Position numbers and translations under genes: made by a program. DNA of 39,980 nt from RGIG1927 sp045546275 (GTDB lineage Bacteria > Bacillota > Clostridia > UMGS1883), in the NCBI GenBank assembly GCA_045546275.1, contig JAZQCM010000034.1, positions 1 to 39,980 of the forward strand, given 5' to 3'. The notes under the pieces were generated by a model that had not been told where the DNA came from, ran no database searches, and saw nothing but the letters and a program-made list of their open reading frames with translations. This document shows positions 1 through 8,318 of the stretch, piece by piece (the stretch's first letter is position 1; the number at the start of each line of letters is the position of its first letter).

Positions 1-342
1 GTAAACCGTGACGAAATCGAACGTGGTCAGGTACTTGCTAAGGCTGGTTCCATCAACCCCCACACAAAGTTCAAGGGCGAAATCTACGTTCTTACAAAGG
101 ACGAAGGTGGTCGTCATACACCTTTCTTCACAAACTACCGTCCTCAGTTCTACTTCAGAACAACAGACGTAACAGGTGTTATCAACCTTGAAGAAGGCGT
201 TGAAATGTGCATGCCTGGCGATAACGCTCGTATTAACGTTGAACTCACAAAGTCCATCGCTATCGAACAGGGTCTCCGTTTCGCTATCCGTGAAGGTGGT
301 AGAACAGTAGGTTCCGGCGTTGTTTCCGAAATCGTTGAATAA
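1..342 (+). CDS. tuf: Elongation factor Tu, C-terminal part (5' truncated by window edge)
   Basis: EF-Tu is the GTPase that carries aminoacyl-tRNA to the ribosome. The window opens inside the gene, leaving 113 residues that cover the end of domain 2 and all of domain 3. Recognisable EF-Tu stretches include GQVLAKAGSINPHTKF, GGRHTPFFTNYRPQFYFRTT, PGDNARINVEL and the closing FAIREGGRTVGSGVVSEI. The reading frame is intact to a TAA stop at 340-342. The GTPase domain lies outside the window, so upstream neighbours are unknown. A hairpin terminator follows within 20 bases, so tuf is the last gene of its transcript. The identification is near certain. Confidence 0.98.
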   Translation, partial: VNRDEIERGQVLAKAGSINPHTKFKGEIYVLTKDEGGRHTPFFTNYRPQFYFRTTDVTGVINLEEGVEMCMPGDNARINVELTKSIAIEQGLRFAIREGGRTVGSGVVSEIVE

Positions 343-358
343 TTAATATTCATATACA

Positions 359-386
359 AAAAGGACTGTCTTTGGCAGTCCTTTTG
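359..386 (+). terminator. Rho-independent terminator of tuf
   Basis: Stem AAGGACTG (361-368) pairs with CAGTCCTT (376-383) around a 7-base loop and runs into TTTTG. It lies 18 bases after the tuf stop. Confidence 0.9.
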
Positions 387-400
387 TTGTGTTAAAAACA

Positions 401-439
401 AAAAATAAAGACACTCAATAAAGAGTGCCTTTATTTTTT
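401..439. terminator. Bidirectional terminator between tuf and the minus-strand lipoprotein gene
   Basis: AAAAATAAAG-A-CACTC (401-416) pairs with GAGTG-C-CTTTATTTTT around an AATAAA loop, with one mismatch. T-runs on both strands suit termination of the leftward lipoprotein transcript and backup for tuf. Confidence 0.8.
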
Positions 440-507
440 AGAATAGGGAGTTTTTTCATCTGTTAATCCTGCAAGATAGTCCATGCTTGTGTCAAGCGCA
501 ATTGCTA

Positions 508-1053
508 TTAGTTTGCGTTAGCAATGTTGGGGAAAATTGCAAAAGCCAAATCGTTACTGGGGTCTATTGTCCACTTGCCTTCTTCCTGACGAAGAATAAC
601 CGTAACGGTGTTTGTAATAAGACTTGTTGTGCCACTCATAATGTTAGTGTAAAAGCTTTGTGCAACAAAATCTTCGTCAATTTTTTTGCCTTCGTTAAGC
701 ATTTTGTCAATGGAATACATTTCGTACAAGGGTTCAATGTCGGGTGCTGTAACAATTACTGAAACTGTGTAAACGTTGTCAGTTACCTTTGTTGCTTCGG
801 GGAACGCAAAGGTTACTGACTGTGACTGATAAACGGCTCTGAGCAATGCGCTTAACCCAACCGAGTCAATAGAAAATGCGGAAATTGCAATTTCGGGGTT
901 TTTCAGATACTTGTTCATGCTGTTGTACGAGGAGAAAAATTCGTTAAGGAACTCATCTGCTGTATCGGCGGCAATTTCCACCTTTGAAGATGAGCACGCC
1001 GTAAATGACAAAAGCAATATGAAAGCTAAAATAAGTGCCAAAAATTTTTTCAT
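508..1053 (-). CDS. Small secreted lipoprotein of unknown function
   Basis: The 181-residue product starts with a lipoprotein signal peptide: MKKF, a hydrophobic stretch, then the lipobox SFTAC with Cys20 as the probable lipidated residue. It should therefore sit on the outer face of the membrane. The remaining 160 residues form one compact domain with alternating helices and strands and end with an EGKWTIDPSNDLAFAIF-type strand. That layout resembles NTF2-like or DUF5105-type clostridial lipoproteins, but this is an impression and not an identification. A ribosome site (AAGGAG) lies just upstream of the ATG, and a good promoter lies at 1085-1113. It is a single-gene transcript ending at the hairpin at 401-439. 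I do not recognise a specific function. Confidence 0.85.
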   Translation of the reverse strand: MKKFLALILAFILLLSFTACSSSKVEIAADTADEFLNEFFSSYNSMNKYLKNPEIAISAFSIDSVGLSALLRAVYQSQSVTFAFPEATKVTDNVYTVSVIVTAPDIEPLYEMYSIDKMLNEGKKIDEDFVAQSFYTNIMSGTTSLITNTVTVILRQEEGKWTIDPSNDLAFAIFPNIANAN

Positions 1054-1084
1054 TTGTGAATCTCCTTGATAGAACTATACGGTT

Positions 1085-1113
1085 ATTATACCTCAATAAA
1101 AGACAAATTTCAA
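1085..1113 (-). promoter_or_regulatory. Sigma-A type promoter of the lipoprotein gene
   Basis: On the minus strand TTGAAA (1113-1108), a 17-nt spacer and TATAAT (1090-1085), about 32 bases upstream of the start codon. Confidence 0.8.
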
Positions 1114-1119
1114 TAAATA

Positions 1120-1746
1120 TTATAAATCGTTGTCAATAAATTCTGTTGACACTACCAAAGGCTTTATTTGCCCTGCCGTTTTATTTTCAACCATTTTTTC
1201 AAAGCGCTGTGCATCGGAGGTTTTTACATACACAATAAATTCTACTATGTCGGTAAACAAAGTGTCCTTTAAAATATACTCTCCGTCTTCCTGTATTGCG
1301 TACTGCAAGCTGCCCATGGAAGAATAATCGCACTTGACAGAATAAATATTGCAAAAGAGTTTTTCAACTCGTCCCGAGGCGTTGAGCCCCTCCTGAGCAC
1401 CCTTTGTGTATGCACGTACCAAACCGCCTGTTCCCAAAAGTGTACCGCCGAAATAACGGGTTACCACAACGCACACATCAGTAAGCTCCTCTTTTCTTAA
1501 AACATCTAAAATTGGCATTCCTGCGGTGCCTGCAGGCTCACCGTCATCGGAATAGCGCATAATATTATTGTCACGGACAATGTAAGCATAGCAGTTGTGT
1601 GTTGCGTCCGAATGCTTTTTGCGTACAGCATTAATAAATTCTATAGCTTCATCCTCGGTGCATACGGGCTTGCAGTAACCTATAAAACGGGACTTTTTTT
1701 CCACAAATTCCCCGTAAGCACCTTTTTTTACTGTTTTGTAGTTCAT
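1120..1746 (-). CDS. yigZ: YigZ / IMPACT-family protein (UPF0029)
   Basis: The 208-residue product matches the YigZ family, related to the N-terminal domain of eukaryotic IMPACT. Its bacterial role is unsettled; nucleic-acid binding or a translation-related role has been proposed. Family-typical segments are KKSRFIGY, the AxH-like block HSDATHNCYAYI, SDDGEPAGTAGMPIL and VVVTRYFGGTLLGTGGLVRAY, followed by a ferredoxin-like C-terminal domain (about residues 130-208). I chose the ATG at 1746 because it overlaps the hflX stop in an ATGA arrangement and has AAGGA about 10 nt upstream; an in-frame TTG at 1755 is the alternative. It is the second gene of an hflX-yigZ transcript and is probably translationally coupled. 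Confidence 0.95.
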   Translation of the reverse strand: MNYKTVKKGAYGEFVEKKSRFIGYCKPVCTEDEAIEFINAVRKKHSDATHNCYAYIVRDNNIMRYSDDGEPAGTAGMPILDVLRKEELTDVCVVVTRYFGGTLLGTGGLVRAYTKGAQEGLNASGRVEKLFCNIYSVKCDYSSMGSLQYAIQEDGEYILKDTLFTDIVEFIVYVKTSDAQRFEKMVENKTAGQIKPLVVSTEFIDNDL

Positions 1747-3008
1747 ATTATCCAATCCTTCAGCTTTGCCTGTAAAATTTCGTCGGCAAGTAGCTCAACC
1801 CTAATGCCTGTGTCGGTATAGTCCTCAGAAAAAATAACTTCTCCGTCATGGAACTTTGCCGCAGTGCCCGAATCAGAATAAGGAATTAAAACCGTTATTT
1901 TTTTCTTTTTTCCGGGAAGTGCATCGGAGATTTTTTCAATAAGGGTGTCCAAGCCCTCACATGTTACGGTGCTCACCGATACGTAATCGTTGTATCTGCC
2001 GTTGGGGCGAGGTGAAAGAGCTGGTGCAATGTCGCACTTATTAAAAACTGCAATTATGTTTTCAGCCTTGCAGTTCAACTCGCCTATTAAATTGTCAACA
2101 ACACGGATATTGTGACACATATTTGTATCTGCTGAGTCAATAACGTGCAAAATTACATCTGCCTCTATGGTTTCCTCTAAGGTTGAACGGAAAGCCTTTA
2201 CAAGGTGGTGGGGGAGCTTACGTATAAAGCCTACTGTGTCAACCAACATAACCTGCCTTCCGTCGGGAAGGGTAATGCTTCTTGCAGTGGGGTCCAAGGT
2301 AGCAAAAAGCTGGTTTGCAGCATAAACCTCCTTGGACTTTGTGAGAGCATTCAAAAGCGATGATTTGCCTGCGTTTGTGTAGCCTGCCAACGTGCAGGTT
2401 AATACTCCGTCCTTGTCACGTCGTGAACGGATAAGGTTTCTATGGCGTTCAATGTCTGAAAGCTCTTCTTCCAAGGCTTCAATACGTCTTCTTATATGCC
2501 TTTTGTCGCTTTCAAGCTTTGTTTCACCGGGACCACGTGTGCCTATACCGCCGCCAAGTCTTGAAAGCGCCTGACCCATACCTGTAAGGCGGGGGAGACG
2601 ATAGCGTAATTGCGCAAGCTCAACCTGTAATTTGCCCTCCTTACTTCTTGCACGAAGGGCAAAAATGTCCAAAATAAGGGTGCTTCTGTCAATTGTGCGC
2701 ACCCCTACAACGTCTTCAATGTTGCGGGTCTGGATGCCTGTTAATTCATCGTCAAAAATAATAAGGTCAGCCTCTAAGGTTTCGGCAGCGAGGCGAAGCT
2801 CTTCAAGCTTTCCTTCGCCAAGATACGCCTTTGTTTCGGGCTTATCCTTGTTCTGTACAAGAACGCCCACCACCTCTGCACCTGCAGTTTTTGCAAGTTC
2901 CTCAAGCTCTCGGATAGATTCTTCGGTGGTGTCGTTTAAAACGTCTAAACTGCCTGTATGAATACCGCACAAAATTGCACGAATTGTTTTTTCTTCGGTC
3001 TGAGTCAT
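1743..3008 (-). CDS. hflX: GTPase HflX, ribosome-splitting factor
   Basis: HflX is a ribosome-associated GTPase that can split stalled 70S ribosomes under stress. The 421-residue protein has an N-terminal HflX domain (about residues 1-200) with GELNC-type glycine-rich linker LSRLGGGIGTRGPGETKLE and a coiled-coil region. The G domain follows, with P-loop GYTNAGKSSLLNAL, switch I FATLDPTARSI, DTVGFIRKLPHHLV (G3) and NKCD (G4). The length is typical of the Gram-positive form. The start ATG at 3008 is preceded by AGGAAAG. The gene overlaps yigZ by four bases and is driven by its own promoter at 3044-3072. Nothing is odd in the motifs. Confidence 0.97.
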   Translation of the reverse strand: MTQTEEKTIRAILCGIHTGSLDVLNDTTEESIRELEELAKTAGAEVVGVLVQNKDKPETKAYLGEGKLEELRLAAETLEADLIIFDDELTGIQTRNIEDVVGVRTIDRSTLILDIFALRARSKEGKLQVELAQLRYRLPRLTGMGQALSRLGGGIGTRGPGETKLESDKRHIRRRIEALEEELSDIERHRNLIRSRRDKDGVLTCTLAGYTNAGKSSLLNALTKSKEVYAANQLFATLDPTARSITLPDGRQVMLVDTVGFIRKLPHHLVKAFRSTLEETIEADVILHVIDSADTNMCHNIRVVDNLIGELNCKAENIIAVFNKCDIAPALSPRPNGRYNDYVSVSTVTCEGLDTLIEKISDALPGKKKKITVLIPYSDSGTAAKFHDGEVIFSEDYTDTGIRVELLADEILQAKLKDWII

Positions 3009-3043
3009 AAAAAATTTTCCTTTCCTCAGGGAGTTATATGTTT

Positions 3044-3072
3044 ATTATACATATCAGAAGTAATTTTTGCAA
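3044..3072 (-). promoter_or_regulatory. Promoter of hflX-yigZ
   Basis: On the minus strand TTGCAA (3072-3067), a 17-nt spacer and TATAAT (3049-3044). It lies divergently from the vanW promoter. Confidence 0.75.
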
Positions 3073-3120
3073 GAAAAAGCATAAAATATTACAATTTCAC
3101 GACAAATAACCATAAAATTA

Positions 3121-3149
3121 TTGATATCACATGAAAAACTTGCTATAAT
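3121..3149 (+). promoter_or_regulatory. Promoter of vanW and the downstream topoisomerase gene
   Basis: TTGATA (3121-3126), 17-nt spacer, TATAAT (3144-3149), with TG one base before the -10 (extended -10). It lies about 40 bases before the vanW start. Confidence 0.85.
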
Positions 3150-3188
3150 AAAATAGTATAGGTACTTTCCGAGAAAGGAATGATAAAT

Positions 3189-4796
3189 ATGAGAAAAAAC
3201 ATTAAATCGTTTTTTATTCTGGCGAGCATAGTTTTAATTGCTCTTTTGACAGGATGCACAAAGGACGGATATGTTGCTGATAAAATACATGTTATGGGTG
3301 TTGATGTTGGTGACGTTACATACGACGAGGCAATTGACATAATAAAGGGTCTTGAATTTTCAGAAAGTGACGCAGTAACTGTAAATGCAGACGATGTTAC
3401 CTTCACTCTTTCAGCCACTGAAATAGGTGCCGAAATTGACCCTCAGAAAACAGTGGAAGCTCTTATGGAAGAAAGCAAGGGCTTTTTCTCAGGCTGGTTC
3501 AAAAAGGATTGCCCTGCTGTTGTAGTGGTTGACTCCTTGCTTTTCGACAGCGTTGTAACAGAAAAGCTTATTGACAAGGAATGTGAAGTTGTACAGTTTA
3601 CATACACTCTGGAAGAAGACGGCATTAAGGCGGTAAATGGCAAATCAGGCTACAAGCTTGACCGTGCAGCTTTGGCAACAAATGTGTGCGAAGCGTTAGG
3701 CACTTTGAACGAAGATGCTGTGGATATGCAGTTTACAGTAACTGCACCTAATAAAATTGACGCAACAAAGTTTCTTTCGGGCTTTTCGGAGGAATATAAG
3801 GAAGCTACATACCAGAAGGATGAAAACGGAAATATTATAGTTACTGACGATGTTCCAGGTGTTAAGCTTGACAAGGCTTACGGTGTTTCTATTATGGAAA
3901 GCCACACAGAAGAGGGCGAGGAATATCTTATTCCCTGCGAAATCCAACTTTCAAAGTATACCCGTGAATACCTTGAAAAGTGCTTGTTCAGAGACACAAT
4001 GGGCAAGTATTCCACTAATTTCAAAACAAGCAGTGCCAACCGTAGCAAAAACATTGAGCTTGCAGCAGGAAGCATTAATGATTTAATTCTTATGCCCGGC
4101 GAAGTATTTTCTTTTAACTCTTCAGTAGGTGAAAGAACAACTGCACGTGGCTACAAGGTTGCGGCAGCGTATGCGGCAGGTAAAACCGTTGACTCTGTAG
4201 GCGGCGGTATTTGCCAGGTTTCCAGCACACTCTACAACTCTGTTCTTCTTGCAAATCTTGAAATAGTAACAAGAAGAAGCCACCAGATGACTGTAAGCTA
4301 TGTGCCCAAGGGCAGAGATGCAACAGTAAACTGGGGCACACAGGATTTTGAGTTTAAAAACAACACAGATTTCCCCATTAAAATTTCTACAACTGTAGCA
4401 AACAAAAATGTGGAAATTGCAATTATAGGTACTTTAACAGACCTTGACCGGACTGTTGAAATTATCACAAACACTGTTTCTGTTTTAGAGCCCGGTATTG
4501 ACATTGTGGAAGATCCTACAAAGGAAGTTGGCTTTGTTGAAACAAAGGGTGGCTCAAAGGGCTATGTTGTGGATGCGGTGAGAGTTGTATATTCAAAGGG
4601 CGTGGAAGTGTCCCGCGAAAAGCTCACAAGAAGCCGTTATAACCCCACAAATGCCACACAGACCGTGGGCACCATGGTTGTAGGAAATGATTTGGGAACA
4701 GTTGAGGAACAAGTGCCTGTGGAGCAGGCTCCTGTAGACCAGGCACCTGTAGAACAGGCGCCCGAAGTGGTTGAATTATCAGAAACAGGACTTTAA
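3189..4796 (+). CDS. VanW-family lipoprotein with peptidoglycan-binding-like and G5-like domains
   Basis: The start at ATG 3189 is chosen because AAAGGA (3174-3179) lies 9 nt upstream; an ATG at 3180 abuts that site. The 535-residue product has a lipoprotein signal ending in LLTGC (Cys about 23). Two domains resembling the YoaR-type putative peptidoglycan-binding domain follow (about 30-250). The VanW domain (about 285-415) has NSSVGERTTARGYKVA and VGGGICQVSSTLYN, then a G5-like segment (KGGSKGYVVDAVRVVYSKG). The tail carries three 15-nt repeats encoding APV(E/D)Q-type units. VanW was named from vancomycin-resistance clusters, but most family members are surface proteins of unknown function. 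No van genes are nearby, so resistance should not be inferred. It shares a transcript with the topoisomerase gene 23 bases downstream. Confidence 0.93.
   Translation: MRKNIKSFFILASIVLIALLTGCTKDGYVADKIHVMGVDVGDVTYDEAIDIIKGLEFSESDAVTVNADDVTFTLSATEIGAEIDPQKTVEALMEESKGFFSGWFKKDCPAVVVVDSLLFDSVVTEKLIDKECEVVQFTYTLEEDGIKAVNGKSGYKLDRAALATNVCEALGTLNEDAVDMQFTVTAPNKIDATKFLSGFSEEYKEATYQKDENGNIIVTDDVPGVKLDKAYGVSIMESHTEEGEEYLIPCEIQLSKYTREYLEKCLFRDTMGKYSTNFKTSSANRSKNIELAAGSINDLILMPGEVFSFNSSVGERTTARGYKVAAAYAAGKTVDSVGGGICQVSSTLYNSVLLANLEIVTRRSHQMTVSYVPKGRDATVNWGTQDFEFKNNTDFPIKISTTVANKNVEIAIIGTLTDLDRTVEIITNTVSVLEPGIDIVEDPTKEVGFVETKGGSKGYVVDAVRVVYSKGVEVSREKLTRSRYNPTNATQTVGTMVVGNDLGTVEEQVPVEQAPVDQAPVEQAPEVVELSETGL
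4716..4760 (+). repeat. Three tandem 15-nt repeats in the vanW 3' end
   Basis: Units CCTGTGGAGCAGGCT, CCTGTAGACCAGGCA and CCTGTAGAACAGGCG encode P-V-E/D-Q-A repeats near the C terminus. A fourth degenerate unit follows. This looks like an in-frame expandable linker. Confidence 0.9.
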
Positions 4797-4819
4797 TATA
4801 TTAGAAAGGAACTGGTAAA

Positions 4820-6784
4820 ATGGCGAGAAAGGAATACGGGGATCAGAGTATTGTGGCATTAAAAGGCCCTGACAAGGTACGAAAGCGCCCCGGCGTTATT
4901 TTCGGCTCCGATGGTATAGACGGCTGTGAACACAGTATGTTTGAAATTGTTTCAAACTCAATCGACGAAGCAAAAGAAGGCTTTGGCAAGGTTATTGAGG
5001 TAACCTATTTTAAGGACAACAGCATTGAAGTAAAGGACTTGGGTCGTGGTATTCCCGTAGGCTGGAACGAAAAGGAAGAGCGCTACAACTGGGAGCTTGT
5101 TTTTTGCGAAATGTATGCAGGAGGCAAGTACTCCAAGGGCGACGGCGAAAGCTACGGCTATTCCTTAGGGCTTAATGGTTTGGGCCTTTGTGCAACACAG
5201 TTTGCATCCGAGTACATGGATGTAACCATTAATCGTGACGGCTATGAGCACAAGCTTTACTTTGAAAAAGGCGAAAACGTGGGCGGACTTTATAAAGAAG
5301 AAAAGAAATACCGTCACACAGGTACCACCATTAAGTGGCGCCCCGATTTGGAGGTTTTCACCGATATTGACATTCCCCTTTCATATTTCCAGGAAACCTT
5401 GAAAAGACAGGCGGTTGTAAACAAAGGGCTTCTTTTCAAGCTGGATTACAAGGGCGAAAAGTTTGAATACATGTACGAAAACGGCATTGTTGACTATGTT
5501 GGTGAGCTTTGCGGTGAAAAGCATTTTACCGAGGTTTCCTTCCATGAAGGCGAAAGAGTGGGTCGTGACCGTGCGGATATGGCTGACTACAAAGTTAAAA
5601 TGTCGGCAGCTTTCTGTTTTAGCAACGATGTGAATGTGATTGAATATTATCACAACTCCTCATTCTTAGAGCACGGCGGCTCTCCCGACAAGGCAACAAG
5701 AAGTGCCTTTGTTGCGGCAATTGATAATTTTATCCGAAATGAAAACAAGTACACAAAGAACGAAAGCAAAATTTCATTTGCAGATGTAAGCGACAGCTTA
5801 GTTCTTGTTACCAACTGCTTTTCCACAACTGTAAGCTACGAAAACCAGACCAAGAAAAGCATAACAAATAAATTCATTCAGGAGGCAATGACAGAATTTT
5901 TAAGAAAAAGCCTTGATGTGTACTTTATTGAACACAGGGCAGAAGCTTTGAAAATTGCTGATCAAACCCTTCTTAACAAGCGAAGCCGTGAGCATGCCGA
6001 AAAGGCAAGAACAAACATGAAGAAAAAGCTCACAGGTAATATTGACATTACAAACCGTATCCAAAAGTTTGTTGACTGCAGAAGTAAAGACCTTACCAAA
6101 CGTGAAATTTACATTGTGGAAGGCGACAGTGCTTTGGGTGCGTGTAAGCTGGGCCGCGACAGTGAGTTTCAGGCTATTATGCCTGTAAGAGGTAAAATTT
6201 TAAACTGTCTTAAGGCTGATTTTACCAAGATTTTCAAAAGCGAAATTATAACTGACCTTGTAAAGGTTTTAGGCTGTGGCGTTGAAGTTAAGAGCAAGCA
6301 CAACAAGGACCTTAACAGCTTCAGCATGGAAAACTTAAGATGGGCTAAGGTTATTATCTGTACCGATGCCGACGTTGACGGCTTCCAGATACGAACTCTT
6401 ATTTTAACCATGATTTACACCCTTATGCCCACGCTTATTGAAGAGGGCAAGGTGTTTATTGCCGAATCTCCGCTTTTTGAAATAACACATAAGGACGAAA
6501 CCTATTTTGCCTATAGTGAAAAGGAAAAGGCGGATATACTTGCCACTTTAGAAGGCAAAAAGGTCAACATCCAAAGAAGTAAGGGTCTTGGTGAAAACCA
6601 ACCCGACATGATGTGGCAAACCACTATGAATCCCGAAACAAGACGCTTGATTGAAGTAACAAGCGAGGATGCTGAAAAAACAGCAAAAATGTTTGACCTT
6701 TTGTTGGGCGACAACCTTCAAGGCAGAAAGGACCACATCGCAAAATACGGTAAGGATTATCTTGATATGCTGGATATAAGCTAA
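4820..6784 (+). CDS. Divergent type II topoisomerase ATPase subunit (GyrB/ParE family)
   Basis: GyrB/ParE subunits bind ATP and, with a GyrA/ParC partner, pass one DNA duplex through another. The 654 residues keep the domain order: GHKL ATPase (EIVSNSIDEA, DLGRGIPVG, GLNGLGLCATQF), transducer (about 220-390), TOPRIM (Glu434 in EGDSA, Asp516 and Asp518 in DADVDG) and the C-terminal PETRRL block. The metal-binding residues are present, so it should be active. Several normally invariant segments differ: EGDSALGACK instead of the usual EGDSAGG-type, PVRGKILNCLKAD, and DADVDGFQIRT instead of DADVDGAHIRT. No GyrA/ParC gene is adjacent, and a strong terminator follows at once. It is likely a paralogue of the housekeeping subunits. 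AAAGGA lies 10 nt before the ATG. Confidence 0.93.
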   Translation: MARKEYGDQSIVALKGPDKVRKRPGVIFGSDGIDGCEHSMFEIVSNSIDEAKEGFGKVIEVTYFKDNSIEVKDLGRGIPVGWNEKEERYNWELVFCEMYAGGKYSKGDGESYGYSLGLNGLGLCATQFASEYMDVTINRDGYEHKLYFEKGENVGGLYKEEKKYRHTGTTIKWRPDLEVFTDIDIPLSYFQETLKRQAVVNKGLLFKLDYKGEKFEYMYENGIVDYVGELCGEKHFTEVSFHEGERVGRDRADMADYKVKMSAAFCFSNDVNVIEYYHNSSFLEHGGSPDKATRSAFVAAIDNFIRNENKYTKNESKISFADVSDSLVLVTNCFSTTVSYENQTKKSITNKFIQEAMTEFLRKSLDVYFIEHRAEALKIADQTLLNKRSREHAEKARTNMKKKLTGNIDITNRIQKFVDCRSKDLTKREIYIVEGDSALGACKLGRDSEFQAIMPVRGKILNCLKADFTKIFKSEIITDLVKVLGCGVEVKSKHNKDLNSFSMENLRWAKVIICTDADVDGFQIRTLILTMIYTLMPTLIEEGKVFIAESPLFEITHKDETYFAYSEKEKADILATLEGKKVNIQRSKGLGENQPDMMWQTTMNPETRRLIEVTSEDAEKTAKMFDLLLGDNLQGRKDHIAKYGKDYLDMLDIS

Positions 6785-6806
6785 AGGAGCCTGAGGGCTC
6801 CTTTTT
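6783..6806 (+). terminator. Terminator after the topoisomerase gene
   Basis: AAAGGAGCC (6783-6791), TGAG loop, GGCTCCTTT (6796-6804), then TT. It overlaps the stop codon. Confidence 0.93.
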
Positions 6807-6823
6807 CCATGCATTTAAAACCC

Positions 6824-6852
6824 TTGACAAAAAGGTAATAAAAGGGTACAAT
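6824..6852 (+). promoter_or_regulatory. Promoter of glyS
   Basis: TTGACA (6824-6829), 17-nt spacer, TACAAT (6847-6852). The predicted leader is only about 30 nt, too short for a T-box. Confidence 0.88.
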
Positions 6853-6890
6853 AAACATATACGTATAACTATGTTCAGGAGTTGATTAGT

Positions 6891-8282
6891 TTGAGAAATG
6901 AAGAAAAAACCATGGAAAAAGTAGTTGCGCTTTGTAAAAGTCGTGGCTACGTTTATCCCGGTAGTGAAATATACGGCGGTCTTGCAAATACTTGGGACTA
7001 CGGCCCCTTGGGTGTTGAGTTCAAGAACAATGTAAAAAAGGCATGGTGGAAAAAGTTTGTTCAGGAATCACCCTACAATGTAGGCTTGGACAGCGCAATC
7101 CTTATGAACCCCCAGACATGGGTTGCATCAGGTCATGTAGGCGGTTTCTCTGACCCTCTTATGGACTGTAAGGAATGTAAGAGCAGACACCGTGCGGACA
7201 AGCTTATTGAAGATTTTTGCTTTGAAAAGGGCGAAGCTGTTACAGTTGACGGCTGGTCCAACGAAAAAATGCTTCAGTATATTGCAGACAATAACATCTG
7301 CTGCCCAAAGTGTGGCAAGCAGAACTTTACAGATATCCGTAAGTTCAACCTTATGTTTAAAACTTTCCAGGGCGTTACAGAAGATGCTACAAGCGAAATT
7401 TTCCTTCGTCCTGAAACAGCCCAGGGTATTTTTGTAAACTTTAAGAATATCCAGAGAACAACAAGAAAGAAAGTACCTTTTGGTGTAGGTCAGATCGGTA
7501 AGAGCTTCCGTAACGAAATCACACCCGGTAACTTCACATTCAGAACAAGAGAATTTGAACAGATGGAACTTGAATTCTTCTGCGCTCCCGGCACAGATAT
7601 GGAATGGTTCCTTTACTGGAAGGAATATTGCAAGAAGTGGCTTTTGGACCTTGGCATGAAGGAAGAAAACCTTCGTCTCCGTGACCATTCACCGGAAGAA
7701 CTCAGCCATTATTCCAACGCTACAACTGACTTTGAATTCCTTTTCCCCTTCGGTTGGGGCGAACTTTGGGGCATTGCTGACAGAACAAACTTTGACTTAA
7801 CTCAGCACATGAACCATTCAGGCGAAAACATGGAATACATGGATCCTGTAACAAATGAAAAGTACATTCCCTATGTAATTGAGCCCTCGTTAGGTGCTGA
7901 CAGAGTTGCACTTGCGTTCTTGTGCGAAGCATATGACGAAGAAGAGGTTGGCGAAGGCGATACACGTGTTGTACTCCGTCTTTCTCCCACTCTTGCACCT
8001 GTTAAGGCTGCAGTGCTTCCTCTTTCAAAGAAGCTTAATGAACCTGCTACAGAAATTTATCAGAAGCTTTTGAAGAAGTACGCATGTGATTACGATGATG
8101 CAGGCTCTATCGGTAAGCGTTACAGAAGACAGGACGAAATCGGTACACCTATTTGTATTACAGTTGACTTTGAAACTCTTGAAGACGGATGTGTAACAAT
8201 CCGTGAAAGAGATACAATGGCGCAGACACGCGTTAAAATAGAAGAGCTCGATAGCTATATGGAAAAAATGCTGGAATTCTGA
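6891..8282 (+). CDS. glyS: Glycyl-tRNA synthetase, dimeric class II type
   Basis: This enzyme charges tRNA-Gly with glycine. I chose TTG at 6891 as the start (463 residues) because AGGAG (6877-6881) lies 9 nt upstream; a TTG at 6882 abuts that site and an ATG at 6912 lacks one. The N terminus matches the alpha2-type family: MEKVVALCKSRGYVYPGSEI and YGGLANTWDYGPLG. Two CxxC pairs (CKEC and CPKC) suggest a zinc site near residues 85-140. Motif 2 is in FRNEITPGNFTFRTREFEQMELEFF-type sequence, and motif 3 in GADRVALAFLCEAYDEE. The C-terminal anticodon-binding domain covers about residues 360-463. It is followed 36 nt later by a nucleotidyltransferase gene, probably co-transcribed. Confidence 0.97.
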   Translation: MRNEEKTMEKVVALCKSRGYVYPGSEIYGGLANTWDYGPLGVEFKNNVKKAWWKKFVQESPYNVGLDSAILMNPQTWVASGHVGGFSDPLMDCKECKSRHRADKLIEDFCFEKGEAVTVDGWSNEKMLQYIADNNICCPKCGKQNFTDIRKFNLMFKTFQGVTEDATSEIFLRPETAQGIFVNFKNIQRTTRKKVPFGVGQIGKSFRNEITPGNFTFRTREFEQMELEFFCAPGTDMEWFLYWKEYCKKWLLDLGMKEENLRLRDHSPEELSHYSNATTDFEFLFPFGWGELWGIADRTNFDLTQHMNHSGENMEYMDPVTNEKYIPYVIEPSLGADRVALAFLCEAYDEEEVGEGDTRVVLRLSPTLAPVKAAVLPLSKKLNEPATEIYQKLLKKYACDYDDAGSIGKRYRRQDEIGTPICITVDFETLEDGCVTIRERDTMAQTRVKIEELDSYMEKMLEF

Positions 8283-8294
8283 TTTCACATAAAC

Positions 8295-8314
8295 CAATTC
8301 AATGGAGGGAATTG
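8295..8314 (+). promoter_or_regulatory. Small hairpin presenting the ribosome site of the nucleotidyltransferase gene
   Basis: CAATTC (8295-8300) can pair with GAATTG (8309-8314), leaving the eight-base loop AATGGAGG, which contains the Shine-Dalgarno sequence. The stem is short and AU-rich, so stability is uncertain. Confidence 0.4.
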
Positions 8315-8318
8315 AATT

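Noticed and set aside
3189..4796. Vancomycin-resistance function for the VanW protein
   Set aside because: VanW domains are widespread in clostridial surface proteins, and no vanH, vanA/B, vanX or regulator genes are nearby.
6809..6890. T-box or glycine riboswitch upstream of glyS
   Set aside because: The leader from the predicted promoter is only about 30 nt, and no T-box or specifier stem fits.
7128..7688. 186-codon open frame on the minus strand within glyS
   Set aside because: Antisense shadow of a well-recognised synthetase gene; no supporting start signal.
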